The notes beneath the pieces were generated by a model. That model was not told the DNA's origin. It made no database searches and saw nothing but the letters and a program-made list of their open reading frames with translations. The translations under genes and the position numbers were made by a program. Shown piece after piece: positions 35,065 through 42,453 of a stretch of DNA of 64,000 nt. The stretch spans positions 1-64,000 of the forward strand of contig CAWGXI010000011.1 of the NCBI GenBank assembly GCA_963826515.1, given 5' to 3'. This stretch comes from DATFVJ01 sp963826515 (GTDB taxonomy: Bacteria; Actinomycetota; Actinomycetes; Streptosporangiales; Streptosporangiaceae). The first letter of the stretch is position 1; each line of letters opens with the position of its first letter.

Positions 35065-36855
35065 GTGCGAGATATGAGTCAGGCTCGGCTCCTCGGTGGC
35101 CGTTACGAACTCGACGGGGTCGTCGGGCGCGGCGGCATGGCCGAGGTCTACCGTGCGCGTGACCTTCGCCTTGACCGCATCGTCGCGGTCAAGACCTTGC
35201 GTGATGATCTGGCACGGGACCAGACGTTCCAGGCGCGTTTCCGCCGTGAGGCACAGTCAGCCGCCTCGCTCAATCACCCGTCGATCATCGCGGTCTACGA
35301 CACCGGTGAGGACATGGTGGGCCCGATCACGGTCCCGTACATCGTGATGGAGTACGTGGACGGCCGCACTCTGCGCGACCTGCTCCGCGACGACCGGCGG
35401 CTGCTGCCTGAACGCGCACTCGAGATCGTCGACGGCGTCCTGCGTGCCCTCGACTACAGTCACCGCAACGGCATCGTGCACCGCGACATCAAGCCGGCGA
35501 ACGTCATGCTGACGCCCACCGGCGACGTGAAGGTCATGGACTTCGGCATCGCCCGCGCGCTGAGCGACAGCCAGGTCACCATGACCCAGACCGCCCAGGT
35601 GATCGGCACCGCGCAATACCTGTCACCCGAACAGGCCCGGGGCGAACGGGTGGATGCCCGTAGCGACCTGTACTCGACCGGATGCCTGCTGTACGAACTG
35701 CTCACCGGCCAGCCGCCGTTCAGCGGTGACTCGCCGGTGGCGATCGCCTACCAGCATGTCCGGGAGAATCCGGTGCCGCCGTCGCAAATCGACCCGGAGA
35801 TACCCCGCTGGGCGGACGCGATCGTGCTCAAGGCCATGGCCAAGAGCCCGGCTGACCGCTATCAGAACGCCGCAGAGATGCGCGCCGATATACAGCGTGC
35901 GATGTCGGGCATGCCGGTCTCCGCGCCGCCGACCGAAATGCTGCAGCACACCCAGCGGGCAGGTGGCGCGACCATGGTGGCGCCGCCGACCAGTGCGATA
36001 CCTGGTTACCAGTACGGACCGCCAGAAGAACCGCCGCAAGGTGGCAGGCGCCGCCGCGCATTGCTCTGGGCGCTGTTCGCCGTGCTCGTACTCGGCACCG
36101 TCGCGGCCGTGGCGTACTTCCTGCTGGCCGGGGGCGGCAAGAAGTACGCGGTGCCCGACGTCACCGGGCTGACCTTGAGCCAGGCGGAAAAGCAGATTGT
36201 GGCGAACCATCTGCAGCCGCAGGTTGTCAATCAGACGTCAGCGACCGTGCAGAAGAACCACGTCATCAGTACCAGCCCGTCCGCCGGCTCCCTGCTCGCG
36301 GCCAACTCCGTTGTCAAGGTAGCAGTCTCCGCGGGCCAAAAGCAGATAGCGGTACCTGACGTGGTTGGCGAGGATTCGAATACGGCGCAGAACAAGCTGA
36401 CGGCCGCGGGTCTCAACCCGGAAATCAATACTGTGCGCTCGAGCAAACAGGCCGGGACTGTGGTGAAGCAGACTCCCGTCGCCGGCGCCTTGGTCGACTC
36501 GAACGCCACCGTCACCCTTGATGTGTCCGGCGGCGGTACGACCGTGCAATCGGTGATCTCGGATCCGGTCGACACGGCGAAGAACATCTTGCAGGGGCAG
36601 GGATTCCAGGTGAAGGTAGTCGAAACGCCCGGCCCTTCCACCGCTGCCGTGGGCACCGTGTATACGCAGAACCCGCAGGGCGGCGCCACGTTGACGCCCG
36701 GCGCCACGGTCACGATCTACGTCCAGCCCGCGCCGCCAACCACACCACCCACGTCATCGTCGCCGACGCCAACGGCAACCGTTACACCCACGCCTACCGT
36801 TACCGCGACACCGACCGGCCAGGGTCAGACTCAGGGGCAGAGCCCGCCCCAGTAA
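35065..36855 (+). CDS. pknB: Ser/Thr protein kinase PknB with PASTA domains
   Basis: Kinase (residues 10-275): YELDGVVGRGGMAEVYRARD, IVAVKTLRDDL, IVHRDIKPANVMLTPTG, DFGIARALSD, GTAQYLSPEQARGE. Then a juxtamembrane linker, one helix (ALLWALFAVLVLGTVAAVAYFLL) and three extracytoplasmic PASTA repeats (KYAVPDVTGLTLSQAEKQI; IAVPDVVGEDSNTAQNKL; a divergent third, VQSVISDPVDTAKNIL). A T/P/Q-rich tail ends it. Mycobacterial PknB has four PASTA units, so this is a shorter sensor for muropeptide or lipid II. GTG at 35065 lies just after AAGGAT; an ATG nine bases later is the alternative start. It ends the coupled cluster. Confidence 0.95.
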   Translation: MRDMSQARLLGGRYELDGVVGRGGMAEVYRARDLRLDRIVAVKTLRDDLARDQTFQARFRREAQSAASLNHPSIIAVYDTGEDMVGPITVPYIVMEYVDGRTLRDLLRDDRRLLPERALEIVDGVLRALDYSHRNGIVHRDIKPANVMLTPTGDVKVMDFGIARALSDSQVTMTQTAQVIGTAQYLSPEQARGERVDARSDLYSTGCLLYELLTGQPPFSGDSPVAIAYQHVRENPVPPSQIDPEIPRWADAIVLKAMAKSPADRYQNAAEMRADIQRAMSGMPVSAPPTEMLQHTQRAGGATMVAPPTSAIPGYQYGPPEEPPQGGRRRRALLWALFAVLVLGTVAAVAYFLLAGGGKKYAVPDVTGLTLSQAEKQIVANHLQPQVVNQTSATVQKNHVISTSPSAGSLLAANSVVKVAVSAGQKQIAVPDVVGEDSNTAQNKLTAAGLNPEINTVRSSKQAGTVVKQTPVAGALVDSNATVTLDVSGGGTTVQSVISDPVDTAKNILQGQGFQVKVVETPGPSTAAVGTVYTQNPQGGATLTPGATVTIYVQPAPPTTPPTSSSPTPTATVTPTPTVTATPTGQGQTQGQSPPQ

Positions 36856-36973
36856 GCCGCCCTAAGCCGCTGGCGCGCCGCGCGCGGGGTACTGCGTCAT
36901 CAGCGCGCGGCGCTTCGTCGCGCGGGCGGCATTCTCGCCGCTGCTAGCCTGGCCGCTGCGAGGCCGATACGCC

Positions 36974-37132
36974 CTAGCCGGTGACGCCTACCCGGTCGAC
37001 GGGCAGGTGCAGTGCGGCCCATGGGAACACGAAGTACCACAGCACGGCGACGACGAGGGCGACCATTAGCATCAGCGAGAAGACCTTGCTGCCCGGGCCG
37101 CCAGGGAGCCGGCGCCACAGCCATTCGTACAA
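36974..37132 (-). CDS. Conserved small membrane protein (52 aa)
   Basis: This frame is below usual length cut-offs. From a TTG (37130-37132) it reads LYEWLWRRLPGGPGSKVFSL, then a helix (MLMVALVVAVLWYFVFPWAA) and LHLPVDRVGVTG. The pattern of an aromatic, basic N-terminus, one helix and then FPW is one I associate with small membrane proteins beside sortase and crgA in actinomycetes. The start lies three bases after the sortase stop on the same strand, so translation is probably coupled. Function unknown. Confidence 0.6.
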   Translation of the reverse strand: MYEWLWRRLPGGPGSKVFSLMLMVALVVAVLWYFVFPWAALHLPVDRVGVTG

Positions 37133-37135
37133 GGC

Positions 37136-37792
37136 TCAGCCCGCCACGACGTGCCGCGGCTGCGCACTGGCCAGCCGGCCAAACACGATGATCCGATGCG
37201 TGCCCGTCCACGGCGGGTCGCACGTGATGAGAGTGATCATCCGTTGCCGTGGCCGAGCGTGCGGATGACCGGGCACGGGATCGAGGACGCTGGTATCCGC
37301 CGGAAGCACCTCCCGCTTGCCTGTGACGAGGTATTCGTACTTGTTGACGCTGGTAACGATCAGGACGCGATCGCCCGCCGCAAGCAAAGGCAGGTCGTAA
37401 AAGGGGTTGCCCGCAGTGACCCTGTGGGCGGCGATGGCGAAGTTTCCGACCCGGCCGGGCAGGGCGGTGCCTGGCACGTGACCGGGCCCGAGCGCAAGTT
37501 GCGGCAGGCCCGTGCCTTCGACGACGGCGAAGCGCCAGTGCCCGCCAAGGCGCGGGATCTCGATGAATGCGAATGGCTTGCCAAGCACAGGGTGAATGGG
37601 GTCGCGAAGGGGACGCCTGGAGTGGGCCTGGACTACCGGCTGGCGCCACTGGCGGTGCAGTTGTGTCGTGAAGGCGTGCTGTGCGCGGCTTGCTTGAATG
37701 CCGGTTCCCCAGATCAGGTAGCCGACGAACAGGAGCGTGATCGAGCCCAGGGTGAGGCAAAGCTCTCCGAAGACACGCAGGGAGGTTCGCAC
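37136..37792 (-). CDS. Class E sortase
   Basis: The 218-residue protein has an N-terminal anchor helix (LCLTLGSITLLFVGYLIWGTG) and a sortase beta-barrel. FAIAAHRVTAGNPFYDLPLLAAGD supplies the catalytic His, RMITLITCDPPWTGTHRIIVFGRL the catalytic Cys (TCDPP) and Arg. The TLxTC motif and the location near crgA and pknB fit class E sortases, which attach LAxTG-bearing proteins to peptidoglycan in high-GC actinobacteria. GTG start at 37790-37792. It is followed directly by the small membrane protein. No sorting-signal substrate is evident in the window. Confidence 0.9.
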   Translation of the reverse strand: MRTSLRVFGELCLTLGSITLLFVGYLIWGTGIQASRAQHAFTTQLHRQWRQPVVQAHSRRPLRDPIHPVLGKPFAFIEIPRLGGHWRFAVVEGTGLPQLALGPGHVPGTALPGRVGNFAIAAHRVTAGNPFYDLPLLAAGDRVLIVTSVNKYEYLVTGKREVLPADTSVLDPVPGHPHARPRQRMITLITCDPPWTGTHRIIVFGRLASAQPRHVVAG

Positions 37793-38104
37793 TTTATGAG
37801 ACCACCGCTAACGCAACGTTGACGACCCGGCGAACCCGGTTCCTGGCCCGCCGTGATCCTGCTGAGTTCCCACCGTGTGCCTAGCCGTGTGCCAAGCCCG
37901 CAGCTACCTTGGTGCTCGCTGTACAGCCTGCGGGAATGGTTGCCGCTACAGAGCGTACATGAATCGTCGCGTACAGGTAACCACCCAGCGGAGAACGGCG
38001 GGACCTATCCCCGAGATCGATGCCGAGGCTCTTCCGCGCCGATCCGCCCTATCCACTGCCACCAGCAACTACCCTTACCGGCAGGACCCAACCAGGAGAC
38101 GACC
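37793..38104. other. Divergent promoter region of sortase and crgA
   Basis: The 312-base gap holds promoters for both genes. Open frames running into crgA here look non-native. No clear -35/-10 pair or operator stands out by eye. An AGGAG site at about 38093 precedes the crgA GTG. Confidence 0.5.
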
Positions 38105-38353
38105 GTGCCCAAGTCCCGCGTACGCAAGAAGGCGGTCTACACGCCACCGCCACGATCCAGCAAAGCCAAGGTCAGCCCGCGGTGGCTGGTACCTGTGATG
38201 GTGTTCTGCTTGCTGTTCGGGCTTGCCTGGATCGCCGTGTTCTACATTACGAGCGGCGACATCCCGGTGATGAGCGCGATAGGAAACTGGAACCTGCTCG
38301 TCGGGTTCGCCTTCATCATCAGCGGCGTCGCGCTGTCGACTCGCTGGCGCTGA
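38105..38353 (+). CDS. crgA: Cell division protein CrgA
   Basis: The 82-residue protein has a basic N-terminus (MPKSRVRKKAVYTPPPRSSKAKVSPRWLVP) and two membrane helices (VMVFCLLFGLAWIAVFYI and LLVGFAFIISGVALS) separated by a short loop. CrgA binds FtsZ, FtsQ, FtsI and CwsA and tunes septation in actinobacteria. GTG at 38105 is chosen for its AGGAG site and because the family begins MPKSR(V/K)R. Confidence 0.93.
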   Translation: MPKSRVRKKAVYTPPPRSSKAKVSPRWLVPVMVFCLLFGLAWIAVFYITSGDIPVMSAIGNWNLLVGFAFIISGVALSTRWR

Positions 38354-38407
38354 GCACCCCAGGCTGGCGGGCAAGGCCCATGCGGCAAGCCCGGCGGGCG
38401 CGGGCCC

Positions 38408-38511
38408 GGCTGGCACGCCCGGCTGGCACGCCCGGCTGGCACGCCCGGCTGGCACGCCCGGCTGGCACGCCCGGCTGGCACGCCCGGCTGGCACGCCCGG
38501 CTGGCACCGGG
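38408..38511. repeat. 13-bp minisatellite downstream of crgA
   Basis: Eight consecutive copies of ggctggcacgccc start at 38408 and recur every 13 bases, the last partial. Further degenerate copies (cggcgggcacgac) follow. The unit is not a multiple of three and lies outside coding sequence, unlike the 15-bp arrays in genes of this window. The palindromic content could form hairpins and act as a terminator for crgA. Confidence 0.9.
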
Positions 38512-38617
38512 CCCGGCGGGCACGACCGGCCGGCGGCAGGGGCCCGCAAGGCTGAGCGGAAGAGGGAGCTGGACCCCGACACGGATAGGGTGGCTCGCGG
38601 CTTACACGCCTGTAATT

Positions 38618-38703
38618 CGATCCACAAATTTGTCCACAACCTGTGGATAACTCGCCGGGATCGCTGGCGGGGCGGGGGTACGCCATCCACATCCTGTGGA
38701 CTG
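38618..38703. promoter_or_regulatory. DnaA-box cluster, two inverted pairs
   Basis: TTGTCCACA at 38630-38638 and the inverted TGTGGATAA at 38642-38650 are perfect DnaA boxes three bases apart. A second inverted pair with the same 3-base gap follows: ccatccaca at 38683-38691 and tgtggactg at 38695-38703, each with two mismatches to the consensus. Pair centres are 53 bases apart, about five helical turns. A weaker half site lies at 38618. The cluster is intergenic between crgA and the rhomboid gene. It may titrate DnaA or regulate transcription; oriC itself normally lies between dnaA and dnaN, not here. Confidence 0.6.
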
Positions 38704-38754
38704 GGGGACAGGCCCAGGCCATCAAGGGTCAGGGTGTCAGCTAGCCAGGGCGCA

Positions 38755-39663
38755 TTAGGTGGTCAACTGGTGCGTGCGGGCTATCGTGGCCAGGACAAGC
38801 ACCGCCAGCAACAACACCGTGGCCCCTGCCTGCACGATCGTGCGCTGATTCCGCGGGGCATAGGCATAGGCGGCCGTGAGAGCCGCGCCCGTGATGAGCC
38901 CACCCACGTGCGCTTGCCATGCGATACCAGGAATCGTGAAGCTGATCACCAAGTTGATGCCGATCAGCACGAGGATCCCCCTGGCGTCCGCGCGCAACCG
39001 CCTGGCCACCACGAACCACGCTCCGAACAAGCCGAAGATGGCACCTGAAGCGCCCACGGACAGCACGTTCGGAGCGCCGAGATAATAGAAGAGCACCGAG
39101 CCGCCGAGGGCGCTCATCAGGTACACGACGGTGAAACGCAGGCGGCCGAGCGCAAGCTCGAGCGATGGGCCCACCACAACGAGGGCCCACATGTTGAACA
39201 GGATGTGCAGCGGGGTTGTGGCGTGCAGGAAAGCCCCGGTGATGAGCCGGTAGTACTGGTGGTCCGCTACCCCAATCCACTGGCCGCTGAGCGCATCCGG
39301 CTTCAGGCCAATCATCGCGAAGTGATAAATGATCTTGTTGTTGGCCAGTTCGAAGAGATATATGGCGACGTTCAGGCCGACGAGTACCCACGTCACCCGG
39401 GCAGTCGCAGCGACACGGCCGCCAAAGACAGTCCGGGCCTGCGGGATACTGCGGCTGCCTTCGTGCACACACTCGACGCACTGCTGACCTACAGGGGCGC
39501 TGCGGAGGCAGTCCGGGCACGCGTGGCGGCCGCAGCGCACGCATGACACGTACGTCTCCCGGCCCGGGTGCCGGAAACAGGTCGGAACCTGGGGTTCGCT
39601 GCCCGTGTCGCTGTCGGTATCGGGGGCGTTCAAATTGCTATCCGGCGGTTGTGCCTGGGCCAC
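38755..39663 (-). CDS. Rhomboid family intramembrane serine protease
   Basis: About 300 residues. An N-terminal cytosolic zinc-ribbon/B-box-like segment (CFRHPGRETYVSCVRCGRHACPDCL, then GQQCVEC) precedes six to seven helices. The catalytic Ser is in VLSVGASGAIFGLFGAW and the catalytic His in AWQAHVGGLITG. FLHATTPLHILFNMWALVVVG holds the conserved HxxxN region of helix 2. It cleaves membrane-protein substrates within the bilayer. GTG at 39661-39663 (MAQAQPPDSN) overlaps the ppiA stop; the open frame continues upstream but inside ppiA. Substrate unknown. Confidence 0.9.
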   Translation of the reverse strand: MAQAQPPDSNLNAPDTDSDTGSEPQVPTCFRHPGRETYVSCVRCGRHACPDCLRSAPVGQQCVECVHEGSRSIPQARTVFGGRVAATARVTWVLVGLNVAIYLFELANNKIIYHFAMIGLKPDALSGQWIGVADHQYYRLITGAFLHATTPLHILFNMWALVVVGPSLELALGRLRFTVVYLMSALGGSVLFYYLGAPNVLSVGASGAIFGLFGAWFVVARRLRADARGILVLIGINLVISFTIPGIAWQAHVGGLITGAALTAAYAYAPRNQRTIVQAGATVLLLAVLVLATIARTHQLTT

Positions 39664-40174
39664 GTTCAACCGTAACCGATTCCAGCACCACATCTTCCAC
39701 CGGGCGATCCTGCTGGCCCGTCTTCAGCTGGCTGATCCGGTCGACCACGTCGCTGCCCTCGATCACCTCACCGAAAATGGTGTGCTTTCGATTCAGCCAC
39801 GGCGTCGGCCCCACCGTGATGAAGAACTGCGAGCCGTTAGTGCCAGGCCCGGCGTTGGCCATCGCGAGGAGGTACGGGCGGTCGAATACGAGATCAGGAT
39901 GGATCTCGTCGGCGAACTTATAGCCGGGGCCGCCCGTGCCCGTGCCGAGCGGGTCCCCACCCTGGATCATGAAGCTGGGGATCACCCGATGAAAGATCGT
40001 GCCGTCGTACAACTTCGTGTTGGTGTGCTGGCCGGTTCTGGGGTCTTTCCAGTCGCGCCCGCCCTCGGCGAGTTCGGTGAAGTTGCGCACCGTCTTCGGC
40101 GCCTGGTCCGGAAATAGCCGCACCACGACCGTACCGTGGTTGGTCTGCAACGTTGCGATGAGCGTATCTGTCAT
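39638..40174 (-). CDS. ppiA: Cyclophilin-type peptidyl-prolyl isomerase
   Basis: Cytosolic cyclophilin of 178 residues: TVRNFTELAEGGRDW, LYDGTIFHRVIPSFMIQGGDPLGTGTGGPGY with the catalytic Arg and Gln region, LAMANAGPGTNGSQFFITVG and KHTIFGEVIEGSDVVDRI. It speeds cis-trans proline isomerisation. ATG at 40172-40174 (MTDTLIATLQTNHG) fits the family start. The gene precedes rhomboid on the same strand with a short overlap, the normal order in actinobacteria near oriC. Confidence 0.93.
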   Translation of the reverse strand: MTDTLIATLQTNHGTVVVRLFPDQAPKTVRNFTELAEGGRDWKDPRTGQHTNTKLYDGTIFHRVIPSFMIQGGDPLGTGTGGPGYKFADEIHPDLVFDRPYLLAMANAGPGTNGSQFFITVGPTPWLNRKHTIFGEVIEGSDVVDRISQLKTGQQDRPVEDVVLESVTVERGPGTTAG

Positions 40175-40359
40175 GCATCGCATCCTCCCACGTGCGGACA
40201 AGTGCTGCCGCTCTTAGCACCTGCGTGCGTTAGCCGTCCTGGTGCCTGGGTACTCACGGTGATGCAGGCAATTGCACTAGCGGAGGGCCACCGCACCGGG
40301 GCAGGGTTGGCGTAGGCCAACGTGAGAAGCTTGCCAGAAAGCCAATCCGGGAGGATGAG

Positions 40360-40938
40360 ATGTCGCTGATAACGAGGAAACGACACGCCGAAACCGAGTC
40401 GCCCGCCGCAGTTGAGCGCGCCCGCCTAGCCGCGCAACAGGCCGCGCAACAGGCCGCGCAACAACTCGCGCCGGTGGCGAAGAGCGCGCGGGAGAATGCG
40501 TCACACCGGATACATGACGCGCGTGCGTGGGCAGCGCCACGAGTCGAACACGCGGCGAGCAGCGTTCAGGAGAACGTGGCGCCGAAGGTATCGGCTGCCC
40601 TCCAGGTAACCGCACAACGGCTGCAGCCTGCACCGGAGGAATTGAAGGAGCTCGGACGCCGGGCGCGGCGGCGGGCGCTCGCGGCGTCGCAACAGGTGAG
40701 TGCGCAGCGCAGCAAGGCGCTCGCCAAGGCGGACAAGCCCAAGCGGCACTGGCCCAAGCTAATGGGCGGCGTAGCATTCCTCGCTGCCACCATCGGCGCG
40801 ATCACGGCGGTGGCCGTGCGGCGCAACAGGGAAAGAATGGAAGCCGATCTCGACGATGCGGCTTTCGCTGGCGCGGAGACGGAAGAGGGACGTGCCGATG
40901 CCGAGGCTGGATTCGACGGCCAGGTCCGCACCCCCTAG
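40360..40938 (+). CDS. DUF5324-like membrane-tethered protein
   Basis: The 192-residue protein has an N-terminal region of alanine/glutamine-rich helices (RLAAQQAAQQAAQQLAPVAKSARENASHRIHDARAWAAP), further helical segments with a coiled-coil-like pattern, one hydrophobic helix near the C-terminus (LMGGVAFLAATIGAITAVAV) and an acidic tail. A protein like this follows ppiA in Streptomyces and relatives. Function unknown; it resembles apolipoprotein/YtxH-like helical proteins. ATG at 40360 is preceded by GGGAGGATGAG. Divergent from ppiA. Confidence 0.75.
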   Translation: MSLITRKRHAETESPAAVERARLAAQQAAQQAAQQLAPVAKSARENASHRIHDARAWAAPRVEHAASSVQENVAPKVSAALQVTAQRLQPAPEELKELGRRARRRALAASQQVSAQRSKALAKADKPKRHWPKLMGGVAFLAATIGAITAVAVRRNRERMEADLDDAAFAGAETEEGRADAEAGFDGQVRTP

Positions 40939-41465
40939 CTACTAGCCAAAGTTCGACGGCACGCGCATCCTCAGGGCCCGCGTCCTCAGGGCGCGGGCCC
41001 TGAGGGCCCGGGTCCTGAGGGTGCGCGCCCTGCGTGCGCGGGTCCTGACGGCGCGCGCCCTGATAGCAGGGTGTCCTGCCTCCTGAGCCCAGGGTGGGCT
41101 GATGCCGCCTGCGACAGCGTGCGCACGCTATGCCGAAATGGCGCCGCCCAATCGGGTCGTCGGCTCACCTGGGCACGCCAGGCCACCGGGAAACTTAGCC
41201 TCAGCAGCTGACCAGTTCCGGGCTCTGGTTCAGGATCTGCGCGCGTGGAGTAATGAACCTACTGTACGCATCGTCGGCATCAGGAAGGAAAACCGCTGCG
41301 CGATGGCAGTTCTGGAATGCCAGCCGACCGGTGTGGAGTGCGACCGCTAGGCTAGGCGCACGCGAACCAGGCGACGCGCCCGGTCACGGCCGTGCTTCTG
41401 ATGCGCTGCGTTGCGGATTGCCGGGAAAGCTCCGTAGCCGGGACGTTTCGTGCCTGCGCTTGAGG
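40939..41465. other. Intergenic region with degenerate GC-rich repeats
   Basis: No convincing gene. 40968-41099 contains imperfect tandem units of the type cctgagggcgcgggc in both orientations, able to form several hairpins at the 3' end of the DUF5324-like gene. The remainder has only weak open frames. Confidence 0.55.
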
Positions 41466-42159
41466 CTATGCCAGGACCAGGAACTGGAAGTTGTCCCGCC
41501 CCGCCGAACGCTCCAGCGTGTTCTTAATGCGTGCCGCGTTGTCGTTGGGGCCCTGGATGAAGAAGGGCTTGCCCTCGCGCCCGAAGCCGATGGCGCTCGG
41601 CCCGGCCCATGGTCCGAGATGATCGGTGGTCTTCTCGAAGCCGGGGGCGGGCTCGAAGCCGAGGGCTCGCGCGTATTCGGCGGCTCCGAACACTAGGTGG
41701 CGCGCCAGCTCGGCCGGTGCTTCTTGCGGACGGCCCTCGTAGGCGGAGAAGAATCGGCGGGTGAATGCGGGCAGGGCGTGCCCGTCCATCACCCGTGGGC
41801 CGATGACGTCCTTCACCCCCAGGCAATAGACGTCAACCAGGTAGCCGCAGACCGAAGCCCTGCCGCGTCCCTCGTCGCGCGCTACCAGCACGCTCACCAG
41901 GCCTGACGCGCCAGAGTCAGCAGCACCGACGTCGGGCCACCCGGGGTGGCCTTCGACCGTGAGCCCCTCCCTCCATCCTGGGCTCACCCAGCATCCGATG
42001 ATCTCGCGCTCCGGAGCGTTCGCCCGGTCCTCTGCGGCGATTGCCCTGACCAGCGGAACTACCACCGCCGGCCGCAAGCCGAGGGCGCGGCTATCTGTTT
42101 CGGAGTCAGGCCCTGTCCACGCAGCGCGCGCACCGGCCCCATCAGCTCATTGCGGTCCA
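41466..42159 (-). pseudogene. HTH-containing conserved hypothetical, frameshifted
   Basis: The N-terminal helix-turn-helix (MDRNELMGPVRALRGQGLTPKQIA) begins at ATG 42157-42159. After KQIA, near 42085, one base appears lost, and the protein continues in another frame as LGLRPAVVVPLVRAIAAE, then IIGCWVSPGWREGL, ASVCGYLVDVYCLGVKDVIGPRVMD and SAIGFGREGKPFFIQGPNDN to the stop at 41466. I recognise the pattern from a conserved actinobacterial family of unknown function. Either a recent pseudogene or a one-base sequence error; the rest of the frame is intact over 200 codons. Confidence 0.6.
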
Positions 42160-42453
42160 TACCGGTATCGTCCAACGAAGCCGGCCCACGCTGCAGTTGC
42201 GACACGCCGCAAATCCGGACAGCAACCCCCGGGGGGAGTGGTGCTGGTCCGCGAAACCAGCACCAGCGGATACGACCTGGCCCTGGCCAGCGCGGACGTG
42301 GCCGCATCGCCCAGGCACGTCATCGCACGTGTCCAGGACGCTGCAGCCTCGCAGCTGCGAAAGTCGAGCGGTTTGCGAGGCCCGGGATTGTCAGACCGGC
42401 CCGATAGCATGTTCGAAGACAGCTGGTTTTGCGGGGCATGGGAGGTGACCACG

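Noticed and set aside
38408..38511. Possible CRISPR array
   Set aside because: Units are 13 bases with no spacers; a simple tandem repeat.
38618..38703. Chromosomal origin oriC
   Set aside because: No dnaA or dnaN beside it and only two perfect DnaA boxes; actinobacterial oriC carries many more.
41102..41350. 82-codon plus-strand frame
   Set aside because: No ribosome-binding site, no conserved pattern, next to a degenerate repeat.
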